Shown: positions 42,665-50,833, counted from the first letter of the stretch. The stretch: 64,000 nucleotides of DNA from DATBLE01 sp963841405 (GCA_963841405.1 CAWJCM010000010.1:5626-69625); one strand, 5' to 3'. Notes: generated from the letters alone by a model not told the origin. Program-made: numbers and translations.

Positions 42665-43386
42665 CGACCCACCTCGAGCGTGACCGGGGTGATCATCGGC
42701 AGCGAAGATGTCGACGGCGCGTTCGGGTCCGGCGCCGTGTATGCGCCGGTGAAGACGACGTGCTTGCCCTTCAGCTTCGCGGTGTCGAGCTTCGCGAGAA
42801 CCGTGTTGGTCACCATGGCGTTGATCGAGACCGCGACCTCGCCGTACTGGACCTGGTTCACGAACTGGTTGAAGTTGATGAACGGGAGCGCGTCACGGAT
42901 GTCGGTGCCGTTCAGGACCGGGCCGATCTGGATCAGAGCGACGGGCTTCTTGTGGGAGCCGAAGGCGATGCCTGCGGTCGAGACGAGCGAGACGGTGTCG
43001 ACGGAGACGACACGGCCGCTTCCCTTGACGAGGAAGGAGGGCGGCCCGCCGTCGATCGCGTAGTGGCCGAAGCGCCTGGCCGTTGCGGCGGGATCGCGCT
43101 CGAGGTCGGTCAGCAGCGTCGGGAGGTCGATCGCCTCCTTCTGCACCGTCGGCAGGATCTTGCTCGACCAGATCGAGGCGACGTACTTGTCGGGATCGAG
43201 GTTCGCGCTTCCGGCGACGGCCGAGCCCGAGTCGCCCTTGCCCTTCGACTCGATCACCCAGGGAGGGTCGAAGATGGCGAGCAGGACGAGGGCCGCGACG
43301 ACGGCGGCGGCGACGCCCGCGGTGGCGTGCGAACGTCGTGTCGTACCGATCATGTGGCGGGTGAGGGCGAACGCAGAGCGGGTCAT
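42661..43386 (-). CDS. DUF2291 family protein
   Basis: 241 residues with an N-terminal membrane anchor (TAGVAAAVVAALVLLAIFD). Family hallmarks: VQKEAIDLPTLL, DPAATARRFGHYA, GSGRVVSVD, QIGPVLNGTDIRDALPFI and FNQFVNQVQYGEVA. DUF2291 proteins recur beside RbsABC-type sugar transporters, and an accessory role in uptake is likely but unproven. Translationally coupled to both neighbours (ATGA overlaps). Confidence 0.85.
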   Translation of the reverse strand: MTRSAFALTRHMIGTTRRSHATAGVAAAVVAALVLLAIFDPPWVIESKGKGDSGSAVAGSANLDPDKYVASIWSSKILPTVQKEAIDLPTLLTDLERDPAATARRFGHYAIDGGPPSFLVKGSGRVVSVDTVSLVSTAGIAFGSHKKPVALIQIGPVLNGTDIRDALPFINFNQFVNQVQYGEVAVSINAMVTNTVLAKLDTAKLKGKHVVFTGAYTAPDPNAPSTSSLPMITPVTLEVGR

Positions 43387-44381
43387 ATCGACACCTCCTC
43401 GAGCATCTGCTCTTCGTCGCCCCGCGACGGGATCGCGGCCAGGCGCTCGGCGGTGAAGCGGTCGGTGATCAGGACATTGACCAGCCGTCCCTCGAGCGCA
43501 CCGCGGATCGCCTCGAACTTTTCCGCGCCGCCGGCGACTGCGACGGCGCGAGGAACCCGACGCAGCTGCTCGAGCGAGAGCCCGATCACGCGCTCGCCGA
43601 AGCCGCTGTCGACGGGCGTGCCGGATTCGTCGAAGAAGCGGAGACAGATGTCGCCAACGGCACCGAGCCGGTCGAGCTCGTCGAGTTCCCGCTCGGAGAA
43701 GACGTTGCCGCTTTCGCCGAGCAGGCGCGAGGGACGGAGCGCGCCGATCCCGACGAGCGCGAGTGTGAGGCCGTCGAAGTACGTGCTCGTCTCCGCCACG
43801 GGAGGCTCGGCGAGATAGTGGGCGGTCGCCGCTGCGGACGCCGTCACCCCCGGTGCAGGCAGGAAGTGCGGCTCGGCCTTGAGCAGCGACGCGAGCTGCG
43901 TCGTCAGCCGGATCGCGTGCGCCTCGGCGGTGGGGTTGCCGATACCGCCGAGGATCTGGACGACGTGGCTTCCGGCCGGGCGGCGTGGCGGCTGCATCGA
44001 CGCGACCATCCGCAGCAGCGTCTCGCTCCACGAGGAGATGCCGACGACCTCGTCGCTGCCGAGTGTCGTCTCGAGGTACGTCGCGGCGGCGCTGCCGATG
44101 TCGCGGAGGATCTGATCCGGCGTCTCGATGACGCAGTCGGCGACGACCGCGTCCTTGAGCTCGTAGCGGCGCTCGAGCTCGTCCTCGATCTCGGGGTAGA
44201 CGCCCGCAGGCGGGGTGACGGTCGTGCGGACGATCCCTTCCTTCTGCGCGCCGGTGAGGAGGCGCGAGACCATCGCCTGCGAGAGCGACAGCTGCTCGGC
44301 GATCTCGGGCTGCCGCAGGCCTTGCTCGTAGTAGAGGCATGCGACCTTCGTCATCAGCCTCAGCCGTTCCACTGACGTCAT
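43383..44381 (-). CDS. SorC/DeoR-type sugar-binding transcriptional regulator
   Basis: 332 residues. N-terminal HTH at about 22-43 (LRQPEIAEQLSLSQAMVSRL), then a NagB-like sugar-phosphate-binding domain (VVGISSWSETLLRMV; LALVGIGALRPSRLL; VAVAGGAEKFEAIRGAL). Regulators of this kind sense a phosphorylated intermediate and control the operon in which they lie. The likely target is the 48664-side promoter, where CTAGGCG occurs twice. Overlaps both neighbours by four bases. Confidence 0.9.
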   Translation of the reverse strand: MTSVERLRLMTKVACLYYEQGLRQPEIAEQLSLSQAMVSRLLTGAQKEGIVRTTVTPPAGVYPEIEDELERRYELKDAVVADCVIETPDQILRDIGSAAATYLETTLGSDEVVGISSWSETLLRMVASMQPPRRPAGSHVVQILGGIGNPTAEAHAIRLTTQLASLLKAEPHFLPAPGVTASAAATAHYLAEPPVAETSTYFDGLTLALVGIGALRPSRLLGESGNVFSERELDELDRLGAVGDICLRFFDESGTPVDSGFGERVIGLSLEQLRRVPRAVAVAGGAEKFEAIRGALEGRLVNVLITDRFTAERLAAIPSRGDEEQMLEEVSI

Positions 44382-45841
44382 CGCAGCACCGCCTCCCAGA
44401 CCGGCTCGACGGCGACGGCGTCGTGCCAGCGTGCCAGCAACTCCTCGCGCAGCCTGCTGTCGATCTGCGGCTCGAAGGTCTCGCCCACCCGCGGCAGGAC
44501 AGCGCCCTCGCGAATGCCGACGGCGGCCGCTGCGAGGAGCGCGGCGCCGACGGCGGCGGCGTCGTTAGCCTCGCTGCGGATCACCGGGCAACCAATCAGG
44601 TCGGCTTGCAGCTGGAGCAGCCGATCGTTGCGGCTCGCGCCGCCGTCGGCCCGGAGCTCGTCGAGCGGACGCCCCAGGTCGCGCTCGAGCGCTCCGACGA
44701 CGTCGGCAACCTGGTAGGCGATCGACTCCACCGCTGCCAGCGCGAGCTCGCGACGTCCGCTGGCGAACGTGAGGCCGGTGACCCGGCCGCGTACGTCCGG
44801 CCGCCACCAGGGCGCACCGAGCCCGGCAAAGGCGGGGACGACGTGGACGCCGCCACTGTCTGCGGCCGCAGCGGCGAGGAGCTCGACCTCGAGCGCGCTC
44901 GCGACGCCGAGGATCCCTGCCAACCACTCGACGGTCGCACCGCTCGAGAAGATGTTTCCCTCGAGTGCGTAGGTCGGACGGTCGCCCAGCCAGGCGACGC
45001 TCGCAGCGAGGCCGCTCCGGGACTTGCGTGGCTCGCCTCCTGTCGTCGACATGACCGAGCTGCCGGTCCCGTAGGTCGCCTTCGCGCTGCCAGGACGGCT
45101 ACAACCGAGCCCGTAGAGCGCTGCGTGTGAGTCGGCAGTCACCGCGGCGATCGGCAGTTCGGGGAGTCGGCCGTTCGGCGCCGACTCCCCGAGTGCCCCG
45201 TCGCAGGAGGGAACGACGACGGGGAGGCAGCTGCGGGGAATCTCGAACAGCTGCAGCAGCTCGTCGCTCCAATCGAGGCTGTGCAGGTCGAGGAGGAGCG
45301 TTCGCGAGGCGTTGCCGGCGTCGGTCGCGTGGAGCGCTCCGCCCGAGAGGTTCCAGAGCAGCCAGCTGTCGACGGTGCCGGCGCAGGCGCTGCCGTCCTC
45401 GGCTGCGGCTCGCAGCGCCGGATCGGCGTCGAGCAGCCAGCGGAGCTTCGACGCCGTGAACATCGGATCGAGCGGCAGGCCGGTGAGCTCACGCACGAGC
45501 GCGTCCGCGTCCGCCGCTCGCAGCTCCGCGCAGAGGTCTGCGCCACGGGTGCACTGCCAGCCGACGACGGGCGTCAGCGGTTGCCCGCTCGCGCGTTCCC
45601 AGAGCAGGACGGACTCGCGCTGGCTCGTGAGCGCGATGTAGGCAGGCTCCGCCGCGGGAAGCTGAGCCGCCGCCATCTGCACGCTTTGCCACAGCTCCGC
45701 GGCATCCTGCTCGACCCACCCCGGCCGCGGGAAGGAGCGTCCGACCGGAGCCGACGAAGAGGCGACAACCTCGCCGGCGGGCGTCACGAGTAGCGCCTTC
45801 GTGCTCGTCGTGCCCTGGTCGATCGCGAGGATCGTGGTCAC
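44378..45841 (-). CDS. FGGY-family carbohydrate kinase; candidate D-apulose kinase
   Basis: 487 residues. N-terminal ATPase motif ILAIDQGTTSTKALLV, substrate loop TSQRESVLLWER, FGGY_N/FGGY_C halves with GTGSSVMSTTGG and DGGASRNDRLLQLQADLIG. Glycerol kinase, xylulokinase and apulose kinase share this architecture. Context (isomerase upstream, split transketolase next door) suggests it phosphorylates the ketose made by the isomerase, and ApsK (D-apulose kinase) is the best fit. The exact substrate is inferred. GTG 45841 overlaps the transketolase stop. Confidence 0.82.
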   Translation of the reverse strand: MTTILAIDQGTTSTKALLVTPAGEVVASSSAPVGRSFPRPGWVEQDAAELWQSVQMAAAQLPAAEPAYIALTSQRESVLLWERASGQPLTPVVGWQCTRGADLCAELRAADADALVRELTGLPLDPMFTASKLRWLLDADPALRAAAEDGSACAGTVDSWLLWNLSGGALHATDAGNASRTLLLDLHSLDWSDELLQLFEIPRSCLPVVVPSCDGALGESAPNGRLPELPIAAVTADSHAALYGLGCSRPGSAKATYGTGSSVMSTTGGEPRKSRSGLAASVAWLGDRPTYALEGNIFSSGATVEWLAGILGVASALEVELLAAAAADSGGVHVVPAFAGLGAPWWRPDVRGRVTGLTFASGRRELALAAVESIAYQVADVVGALERDLGRPLDELRADGGASRNDRLLQLQADLIGCPVIRSEANDAAAVGAALLAAAAVGIREGAVLPRVGETFEPQIDSRLREELLARWHDAVAVEPVWEAVLR

Positions 45842-46797
45842 GATGCTTTCTGCTCCATGAGTTCGAGGGCAGCTACGCGGATGCCGCCCGCGGAGAGTCC
45901 GAAGTGGTCGAGGAGCCACGGCGCGGAGCCGGTCGGTGCGAAGCCAGGGAAGCCGAGGATCCGCATCGGCACCGGCCTGCTGACCGCGAGCGCCTCCGCG
46001 ACGGCGCCACCAAGGCCGCCGTAGACGGAATGTTCCTCGACGGTGACGATCGCCCCGGTCTCGTCGGCGGCGGCGATCAGCTCGGCCAGGTCGAGCGGCT
46101 TGACCGTCGGCATCGAGACGACGCGCGCGGAGACGCCCTCCTCGTGCAGGAGCGCGGCGGCGTCGAGGGTGCGTGTCAGCATCGTCCCGTTCGCGACGAG
46201 CGTCACGTCACCGCCGTCGGCGAGGCGAACGGCACGGCCGAACTCGAGCCGGTGGTCGTTCGGGTAGAGGGCGGGCACGCCCATGCGGCTGACGCGGAGG
46301 AATACCGGTCCGTCGTGCTCGACGGCGGCGCGCAGCGCCTGCTCGGTCTCGAGCGGATCGGCAGGGACGACAAGGACAAGGTTGTCGATCGCGCGCAGCC
46401 AGGCGATGTCCTCGATCGAATGGTGCGTCGGCCCGAGCTCGCCGTAGGCGACGCCGGGACTCATCGCACAGATGGTGACGTTCGCGTTCGTGTAGGCGAG
46501 GTCGACCTTGATTTGCTCGAGCCCTCGCGCCGTCAGGAAGCAGCTCGCGCCGGACACGACTGGACGGCGGCCGCCGTTGGCGAGGCCGGCCGCGATGCCG
46601 ATCATCGCCTGCTCCGCAATCCCGACGTTGATCAGCCGCTCCGGGAATCGCCTCTGGAAGCCGCCAAGCTTGCTCGAGCCGACTGAGTCGTTGCACACCG
46701 CGACGACGCGATCGTCCTCTACTGCGAGCGCCTCGAGTGTTGCAGCGAAGCTGTCTCGGCAGTCGTAGAGCGCCGGCTCCTGCACGACGGCGGTCAT
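45838..46797 (-). CDS. Transketolase C-terminal subunit; candidate apulose-4-phosphate transketolase subunit B
   Basis: 319 residues: pyrimidine-binding domain with the ThDP-activating Glu in LINVGIAEQAMIG, followed by the C-terminal transketolase domain (VVSMPTVKPLDLAELIAAAD; VTVEEHSVYGGLGGAVAE). It needs the N-terminal subunit encoded just upstream to form an active site. Split transketolases occur in several sugar operons, including ApsA/ApsB. Overlaps the neighbours by ATGA. Confidence 0.85.
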   Translation of the reverse strand: MTAVVQEPALYDCRDSFAATLEALAVEDDRVVAVCNDSVGSSKLGGFQRRFPERLINVGIAEQAMIGIAAGLANGGRRPVVSGASCFLTARGLEQIKVDLAYTNANVTICAMSPGVAYGELGPTHHSIEDIAWLRAIDNLVLVVPADPLETEQALRAAVEHDGPVFLRVSRMGVPALYPNDHRLEFGRAVRLADGGDVTLVANGTMLTRTLDAAALLHEEGVSARVVSMPTVKPLDLAELIAAADETGAIVTVEEHSVYGGLGGAVAEALAVSRPVPMRILGFPGFAPTGSAPWLLDHFGLSAGGIRVAALELMEQKAS

Positions 46798-47663
46798 CGC
46801 AGCTCCTCGAGCGCCGCCTGGAGCTGCTCCGCCGACGGCACCTTGTGATGCCACTCGACGCGATCGCGCATGAACGAAACGGGATTGCCCTTGTGGGTGT
46901 GCGCGATGACGAAGCTCGGCGTGGCCCGCTCCACCGGTAGCCGCTCGAACAGGTCGAGCAGCGCGCCGTAATCGTGTCCGTCGACCTCGGCCACGGCCCA
47001 GCCGAATGCTCGTGCCTTGTCCGCGAGCGGCTCCAGCCGACTCGTCTCCTCCGTCGGCGCGCCCTGCTGGAGGCCGTTGCGGTCGACGATGACGCAGAGG
47101 CGGTCGAGGCTGCGGTGGCCACCGGCCATCAGCGCCTCCCAGTTCGAGCCCTCCTGGAGTTCGCCGTCGCCGACGAGACAGAAGGTGCGGCGCGGCGATT
47201 CGTCGAGCCGAGCGGCGATCGCCATCCCGACTGCGATTGGCAGCCCGTGCCCGAGCGGGCCCGTGTTCGCCTCGACGCCGGGCACCTTCTTGCTGTCGGG
47301 ATGGCCGTTGAGTGGCGAGAGCGGCTGCATGTAGGTCGCGAGCAGCGCCGGGTCGAAGAAGCCACACGCGGCGAGCGTCGTGTACAGGACGCCGGAGCTG
47401 TGCCCTTTGCTCATCACAAAGCGGTCGCGCTCGGGGAGCCTCGGGTTTGCGGGGTCGATGTCGAGGACGGCGAGGACGATCGTCGTGACGATGTCCGTCG
47501 CGGAGAGGTCGCCTCCGACGTGACCGAGGCCGGCTGCTTCGATCAGCGTCAGGTTGCGGCGCCGGATCAGCAGCGCCGCGTCCGCAAGCAACCGAATCTG
47601 CTCCTCTCGCGGCAGGCCGCGATCGATCCGACCCGGCAGCGTCTCACGCACGGTGGTCGTCAC
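46794..47663 (-). CDS. Transketolase N-terminal subunit; candidate apulose-4-phosphate transketolase subunit A
   Basis: 289 residues: pyrophosphate-binding domain with GHVGGDLSATDIVTTI, the GHSSGVLYTTLAACG histidine loop, and the ThDP/Mg motif GDGELQEGSNWEALM with VDRNGLQQG. Half-length of normal transketolase (about 660); the other half is the next gene. GTG 47663 overlaps the isomerase stop. Confidence 0.85.
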   Translation of the reverse strand: MTTTVRETLPGRIDRGLPREEQIRLLADAALLIRRRNLTLIEAAGLGHVGGDLSATDIVTTIVLAVLDIDPANPRLPERDRFVMSKGHSSGVLYTTLAACGFFDPALLATYMQPLSPLNGHPDSKKVPGVEANTGPLGHGLPIAVGMAIAARLDESPRRTFCLVGDGELQEGSNWEALMAGGHRSLDRLCVIVDRNGLQQGAPTEETSRLEPLADKARAFGWAVAEVDGHDYGALLDLFERLPVERATPSFVIAHTHKGNPVSFMRDRVEWHHKVPSAEQLQAALEELR

Positions 47664-48664
47664 CGAGCCTCCGCGAGGTCGCCGAGCAGCATGTCCTGCA
47701 CGAGCCGCTGCGCCGCGAGCGCGTCCTGGCGCTCCCGCGCAGCGGCGAACTGGTCCGCGTCGATCCGGTCGAGCAGCCGGTGCAGCCCCCGCAGCATCCT
47801 GATGCTGGCGCGCGCGGCCTCGACCGGATCTTCCCGGAACGGGAACTGGTCGAGCTTCCACGCCTTGTCCCAGCCGGCCCGACGGAGCGTGTGCAGGAAC
47901 TCGAGCGTCTCGAGCAGGTGTACCGAGCCGACGGTTAGGTCGTCGTCCCAGCCGCGGAAGTTGTCGTTCAGGTCGATGTCGATCAGGCGGCCGCGCGAGA
48001 GGCAGAGCTCGGCCGCGGCCGCCGGCGACTCACCGCCGTAGAGCGCATGGCCGAAGTCGAGCAGCACGCCGACGTTCGGCAGACCGATGTCCTCGATCGC
48101 GAGTAGCGTCCGCGCGGCGTCGGAGAAGAACATGTGCGTCCGCGGCTCCCTCGGCTTGTACTCGATGGCGAACGGTAGTTCGGGATGCGGGCCTGCCACC
48201 TTCTGCATCCCCTCGACCGAGAGCTCCCAGAGCCGGCGGGGATCCGCCTGCAGCGGATAGTCGAAGCCGTCCTGGCCCGGCCAGATCTTCATGTAGTCGA
48301 CGCCGAGCTCGTAGCCGACCTCGGTTGCCTCGACGATCAGATCCAGCGCCCGTCGCCTGACCTTCGCGTCCGGATTCGTCAACGCGCCGGCGCGGAACTC
48401 CTGCGTGTAGATCTCAGGCGTGATCGCGAGCGCGCGGAGCCCCGAATCCTCGAGCGCGGCGCGCACGTCGGAGGCCGAGAAGTTTGGAGTCCAGAACGGG
48501 TAGTTGAGGTCCAGCGACTCGATCCCGCCCACCGACGCGGCCGCGCGAATCGCCTCGGCGACCGAGATCGAGGGTCCATACCCGTCGGTCGCGTAGCGGT
48601 CAACGAAAGAGCCGAACATCCAAACGCCAGCGGAGTACTGGTCATTGAATATATATTCAGCCAC
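47660..48664 (-). CDS. Xylose-isomerase-like TIM-barrel protein; candidate D-apiose isomerase
   Basis: 334 residues from GTG 48664. AP endonuclease 2-type TIM barrel of sugar isomerases/epimerases: FAIEYKPREPRTHM and LLDFGHALYGGESPA and LIDIDLNDNFRGWDDD supply the Glu/Asp/His metal and catalytic set. First gene of the island operon. A TTG nine bases further upstream is possible, but the predicted -10 implies transcription starts downstream of it, favouring GTG. The substrate (apiose versus another aldopentose) is inferred from the gene set. Confidence 0.8.
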   Translation of the reverse strand: MAEYIFNDQYSAGVWMFGSFVDRYATDGYGPSISVAEAIRAAASVGGIESLDLNYPFWTPNFSASDVRAALEDSGLRALAITPEIYTQEFRAGALTNPDAKVRRRALDLIVEATEVGYELGVDYMKIWPGQDGFDYPLQADPRRLWELSVEGMQKVAGPHPELPFAIEYKPREPRTHMFFSDAARTLLAIEDIGLPNVGVLLDFGHALYGGESPAAAAELCLSRGRLIDIDLNDNFRGWDDDLTVGSVHLLETLEFLHTLRRAGWDKAWKLDQFPFREDPVEAARASIRMLRGLHRLLDRIDADQFAAARERQDALAAQRLVQDMLLGDLAEAR

Positions 48665-48675
48665 GCCTAGCAATA

Positions 48676-48703
48676 CATTTACACTTCAGCGCCTAGAATG
48701 CAA
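48676..48703 (-). promoter_or_regulatory. Candidate promoter/operator of the island operon
   Basis: Minus strand: TTGCAT (48698-48703), 16-bp spacer, TAAATG (48676-48681). Direct repeats CTAGGCG at 48690-48696 and 48664-48670 lie in the spacer and over the start codon, 26 bp apart; candidate operator half-sites for the SorC-type regulator. Confidence 0.4.
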
Positions 48704-48839
48704 GGGCGATTTCGCCTGCACGTGCGTGGCGGGCCATGTCAGCTGGTCGTCGATCTCCCCATCGGCGTCACCTCCCGCGATTAGAGATCGGTTCTGGATC
48801 AGGAGACATCGACCACCCGATAGATGGCCCTCTGCAGGC

Positions 48840-48880
48840 GGATGACCTTCTGCAGCAGACGATCTACTAGAAGGTCATCC
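48840..48880. repeat. Perfect 12-bp inverted repeat in gene-free island end
   Basis: GGATGACCTTCT (48840-48851) and AGAAGGTCATCC (48869-48880) around a 17-base loop. The left arm continues into GACCTTCTGCA, which is also part of the tRNA-Gly-derived repeat. The surrounding stretch 48704-49105 has no credible gene. Confidence 0.6.
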
Positions 48881-49021
48881 GATCTGTCTCGGCAGCCCAG
48901 CGACCGCTGAGGGAAGGCGCGGAGACGATTGCCTCATTTGCAGGACATTCGCCCACGCGAGATGACGCAGAGGCGAGCATCAACGCTGAAGTCTTGGTCA
49001 GGCTGCGGCGGGAGATCGCCG

Positions 49022-49056
49022 CCCGAGCGGACCCCGAGTGCAGCCATTCTGCAGCC
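49022..49056. repeat. Island-end repeat, right copy
   Basis: Same-orientation relative of 38569-38601; see there. It ends 49 bp from the tRNA-Gly 3' end. Confidence 0.55.
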
Positions 49057-49105
49057 ACCGTTGCCGACTATGGCGACGCCACCCGGCGATTTACAGGGAC
49101 TTCAG

Positions 49106-49179
49106 AGCGGATGAAGGGACTCGAACCCTCGACCTTCTGCATGGCAAGCAGACGCTCTAGCCAACTGAGCTACATCCGC
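49106..49179 (-). tRNA. tRNA-Gly (GCC), intact
   Basis: Minus strand: acceptor GCGGATG pairing with CATCCGC, D-arm AGCTCAGTTGGCTAGAGC, anticodon loop TTGCCAT with GCC, T-arm GAGGGTTCGAGTCCCTT. CCA not encoded. Its 3' 43 bp are duplicated at 38437. Confidence 0.95.
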
Positions 49180-49226
49180 GCGGCGGTCAGTATAGCCCCC
49201 GCCTTTGGGGGGCGCCGCCGCCCTGC

Positions 49227-49631
49227 CTAGTACGACGCCGAGTCGAGCGCCTCGTTGACGAGCCGGTCCGCGAGCTCGTTCTGCTCGCGCCGGACCGCCG
49301 TGAAGCTCACGCGGCCGATCGCGTCGGCGAGCATGCCTGCCTCGCGATGCAAGACACGCAGAGCCTCGTTCTTCACGCGGTACTCGCCTCGCATCTGCTT
49401 GACGATCAGCTCGGAGTCCGAGACCACCTCGAGCTCGCTCACGCCCAGCTCCGAGGCCCGGCGAAGGCCGTCGACAAGCGCCCGGTATTCTGCGACGTTG
49501 TTGGTCGTCACGCCGATCGCCGTGCCGCGGGCCTCGAGCACGGTGCCGTCCTCGGTCTCGAGCACGAACGCCGCGGCTGCCGGCCCGGGATTGCCCCTTG
49601 CGCCGCCGTCGGTGAAGAGCCTCGCCTTCAC
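49227..49631 (-). CDS. RNase HI-family protein
   Basis: 134 residues. RNase H fold with the catalytic acid set visible: LFTDGGARGNPGPAA (Asp), NNVAEYRALVDGL (Glu), VVSDSELIVKQM (Asp) and EQNELADRLVNEA (Asp). This short form, lacking the basic protrusion of E. coli RnhA, is common in Actinobacteria, where it degrades RNA in RNA-DNA hybrids. Confidence 0.88.
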   Translation of the reverse strand: MKARLFTDGGARGNPGPAAAAFVLETEDGTVLEARGTAIGVTTNNVAEYRALVDGLRRASELGVSELEVVSDSELIVKQMRGEYRVKNEALRVLHREAGMLADAIGRVSFTAVRREQNELADRLVNEALDSASY

Positions 49632-49638
49632 GCAGCCG

Positions 49639-49872
49639 CTAGGCGGCGTGCGCGAGGCCGGAGAGCAGCTTCCTGGTCAGCTCCGAGCCCAGTTCGTGCT
49701 CGAGGCGCGCCCGGACAGCGACGCGCCGCTCCTCGATCGCCTCGCCCCTCCGGGCGGTCAGCTCGCACGCCTCGGCCAGGCGATCGAGCGCCCGGTCGAG
49801 CCGCGTAGCGTCGTCGTTCCGTGGAACGCCCCTCATGTCAACAATCATCGTCCTCTCGGCGCCGGACGACAT
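49639..49872 (-). CDS. Hypothetical small charged helical protein
   Basis: 77 residues, probably coiled-coil: RLDRALDRLAEACELTARRGEAIEERR, Arg/Glu-rich. No family recognised. Seven bases separate its stop from the RNase HI start on the same strand, so they may be co-transcribed. A later ATG at 49845 is an alternative start. Confidence 0.45.
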   Translation of the reverse strand: MSSGAERTMIVDMRGVPRNDDATRLDRALDRLAEACELTARRGEAIEERRVAVRARLEHELGSELTRKLLSGLAHAA

Positions 49873-49898
49873 CCCTCGGCCGTCGGGGGTTTAGGACA

Positions 49899-50372
49899 AT
49901 GGGCATCCGGCCGATACAGCAGTTGATGCTTCCCGCGCACAAGCCGGCCTGGCTTCCGCTCGGCGCCCTGCTCGTGCGCGAAGGACTGATCACGAACGAG
50001 CAGCTCGAGCTCGCGCTCATCGATCAGCAGGGAACAGGACTGCGACTCGGCGAGCTCCTCGTCCAGTGGGGCTGGGTAGAGTCGTCGGCCATCTCCCGCG
50101 CGCTCGCGGAGCAGTACGAGCTCGAATTCGTCGACCTGGATTCCAGCGAGATCGAGCACGCCGCAGTCGAGCGCCTCCCGGCGGCCGAGGCTCGGAACCG
50201 AGGCGCGATCCCGATCCGCGTGCTCGACGACGACCGCCTGCTCGTCGGGGTCGCCGACCCCACCGACGTCGGCGCCTGCGACGAGCTGCGCGCACTGCTC
50301 GGCGGGAAGGTCACCGTCGCTGTCGTCGACCAGGTCGAGCTGCACCGCGCGCTGGCCCGCGAGTACAGCTGA
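49899..50372 (+). CDS. MshEN / type II secretion ATPase N-terminal domain protein
   Basis: 157 residues: a free-standing GspE/PilB N-terminal domain: LGALLVREGLITNEQLELAL, RLGELLVQWGWVESSAISRAL, EFVDLDSSEIEHAAVERLP, LLVGVADPTDVGACDELRAL. MshEN domains can bind c-di-GMP. There is no ATPase domain attached or adjacent, so it is probably a regulator or adaptor. ATG 49899 follows a GGAC purine run. A GGTTCCCCC hairpin starts six bases after its stop. Confidence 0.82.
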   Translation: MGIRPIQQLMLPAHKPAWLPLGALLVREGLITNEQLELALIDQQGTGLRLGELLVQWGWVESSAISRALAEQYELEFVDLDSSEIEHAAVERLPAAEARNRGAIPIRVLDDDRLLVGVADPTDVGACDELRALLGGKVTVAVVDQVELHRALAREYS

Positions 50373-50377
50373 CGCTC

Positions 50378-50402
50378 GTGGGGGAACCCCTGGTTCCCCC
50401 AC
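50378..50402. terminator. Hairpin of the dispersed GGTTCCCCC family
   Basis: GTGGGGGAACC-CCT-GGTTCCCCCAC, an 11-bp perfect stem with a three-base loop, just after the MshEN gene. Confidence 0.6.
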
Positions 50403-50548
50403 GGACCCCCTCCTCGCGAGTGGCAACGACGCACGACCGGTCGCGGAGCCGGCCGCTGCCTCGCCGGCTCCATTTGCGCGCGGACCTTTCCGCGGGAGTC
50501 AGGTGCTGCCCCAGGATCAGCCCGCGGCGACGTTCATGCAGGAGCCGG

Positions 50549-50833
50549 CTACGCGCGCTGGGGAGTGCTGATTCTCGCGCGCGGCTCGGTCGCCGATTCG
50601 GCGATTCCATACATGACCTCAGGGTCGAGATCTGCGCCGTTCGGCCACTCGATCGTGTCTCGAAACTCGCTCACCGCGACCTGCTCGAAGAACTCCCAAT
50701 CGCGGAGAGGCTGGAAAACCTCTCCCTCGAGCAGTGGCTCGAAATCGACGTCGCGAACCTCGCCGTCGTCGAACACGACCCGCACGACGTAGGGCCGCAG
50801 AGGGGTCGCCGAAACAACCGGGGGCGCGATCAT
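50549..50833 (-). CDS. DUF2442 family protein
   Basis: 94 residues: VVSATPLRPYVVRVVFDDGEVRDVDF and FEQVAVSEFRDTIEWPNGADLDPE are the DUF2442 pattern. ATG overlaps the DUF4160 stop (ATGA). DUF2442 with DUF4160 is a widely recurring pair, suggested to behave like a toxin-antitoxin module but not firmly characterised. Confidence 0.88.
   Translation of the reverse strand: MIAPPVVSATPLRPYVVRVVFDDGEVRDVDFEPLLEGEVFQPLRDWEFFEQVAVSEFRDTIEWPNGADLDPEVMYGIAESATEPRARISTPQRA

Larger units (their letters stand above)
38437..49148. mobile_element. Putative genomic island at tRNA-Gly carrying a sugar-catabolism operon
   Basis: Bounded by a 43-bp exact direct repeat: 38437-38479 and 49106-49148, the latter being the 3' half of the intact tRNA-Gly(GCC). 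The intact tRNA is at one end with its 3' side facing the block, and the fragment is at the far end: the geometry left by integrase-mediated insertion into a tRNA. Contents: one nine-gene operon (38973-48664) and gene-free ends of about 450 bp each. The left end has a phased hexamer array. No integrase is visible, so the element may be decayed or mobilised in trans. Confidence 0.65.

Noticed and set aside
45838..47663. Split transketolase taken as a broken gene
   Set aside because: The two halves have proper starts, stops and an ATGA overlap and each covers a full domain set, so a natural two-subunit enzyme.
48994..49230. Frame crossing tRNA-Gly that reads MKGLEPSTFCMA
   Set aside because: This is translation of the tRNA itself, a common artefact; the same peptide appears at the 38.44-kb fragment.
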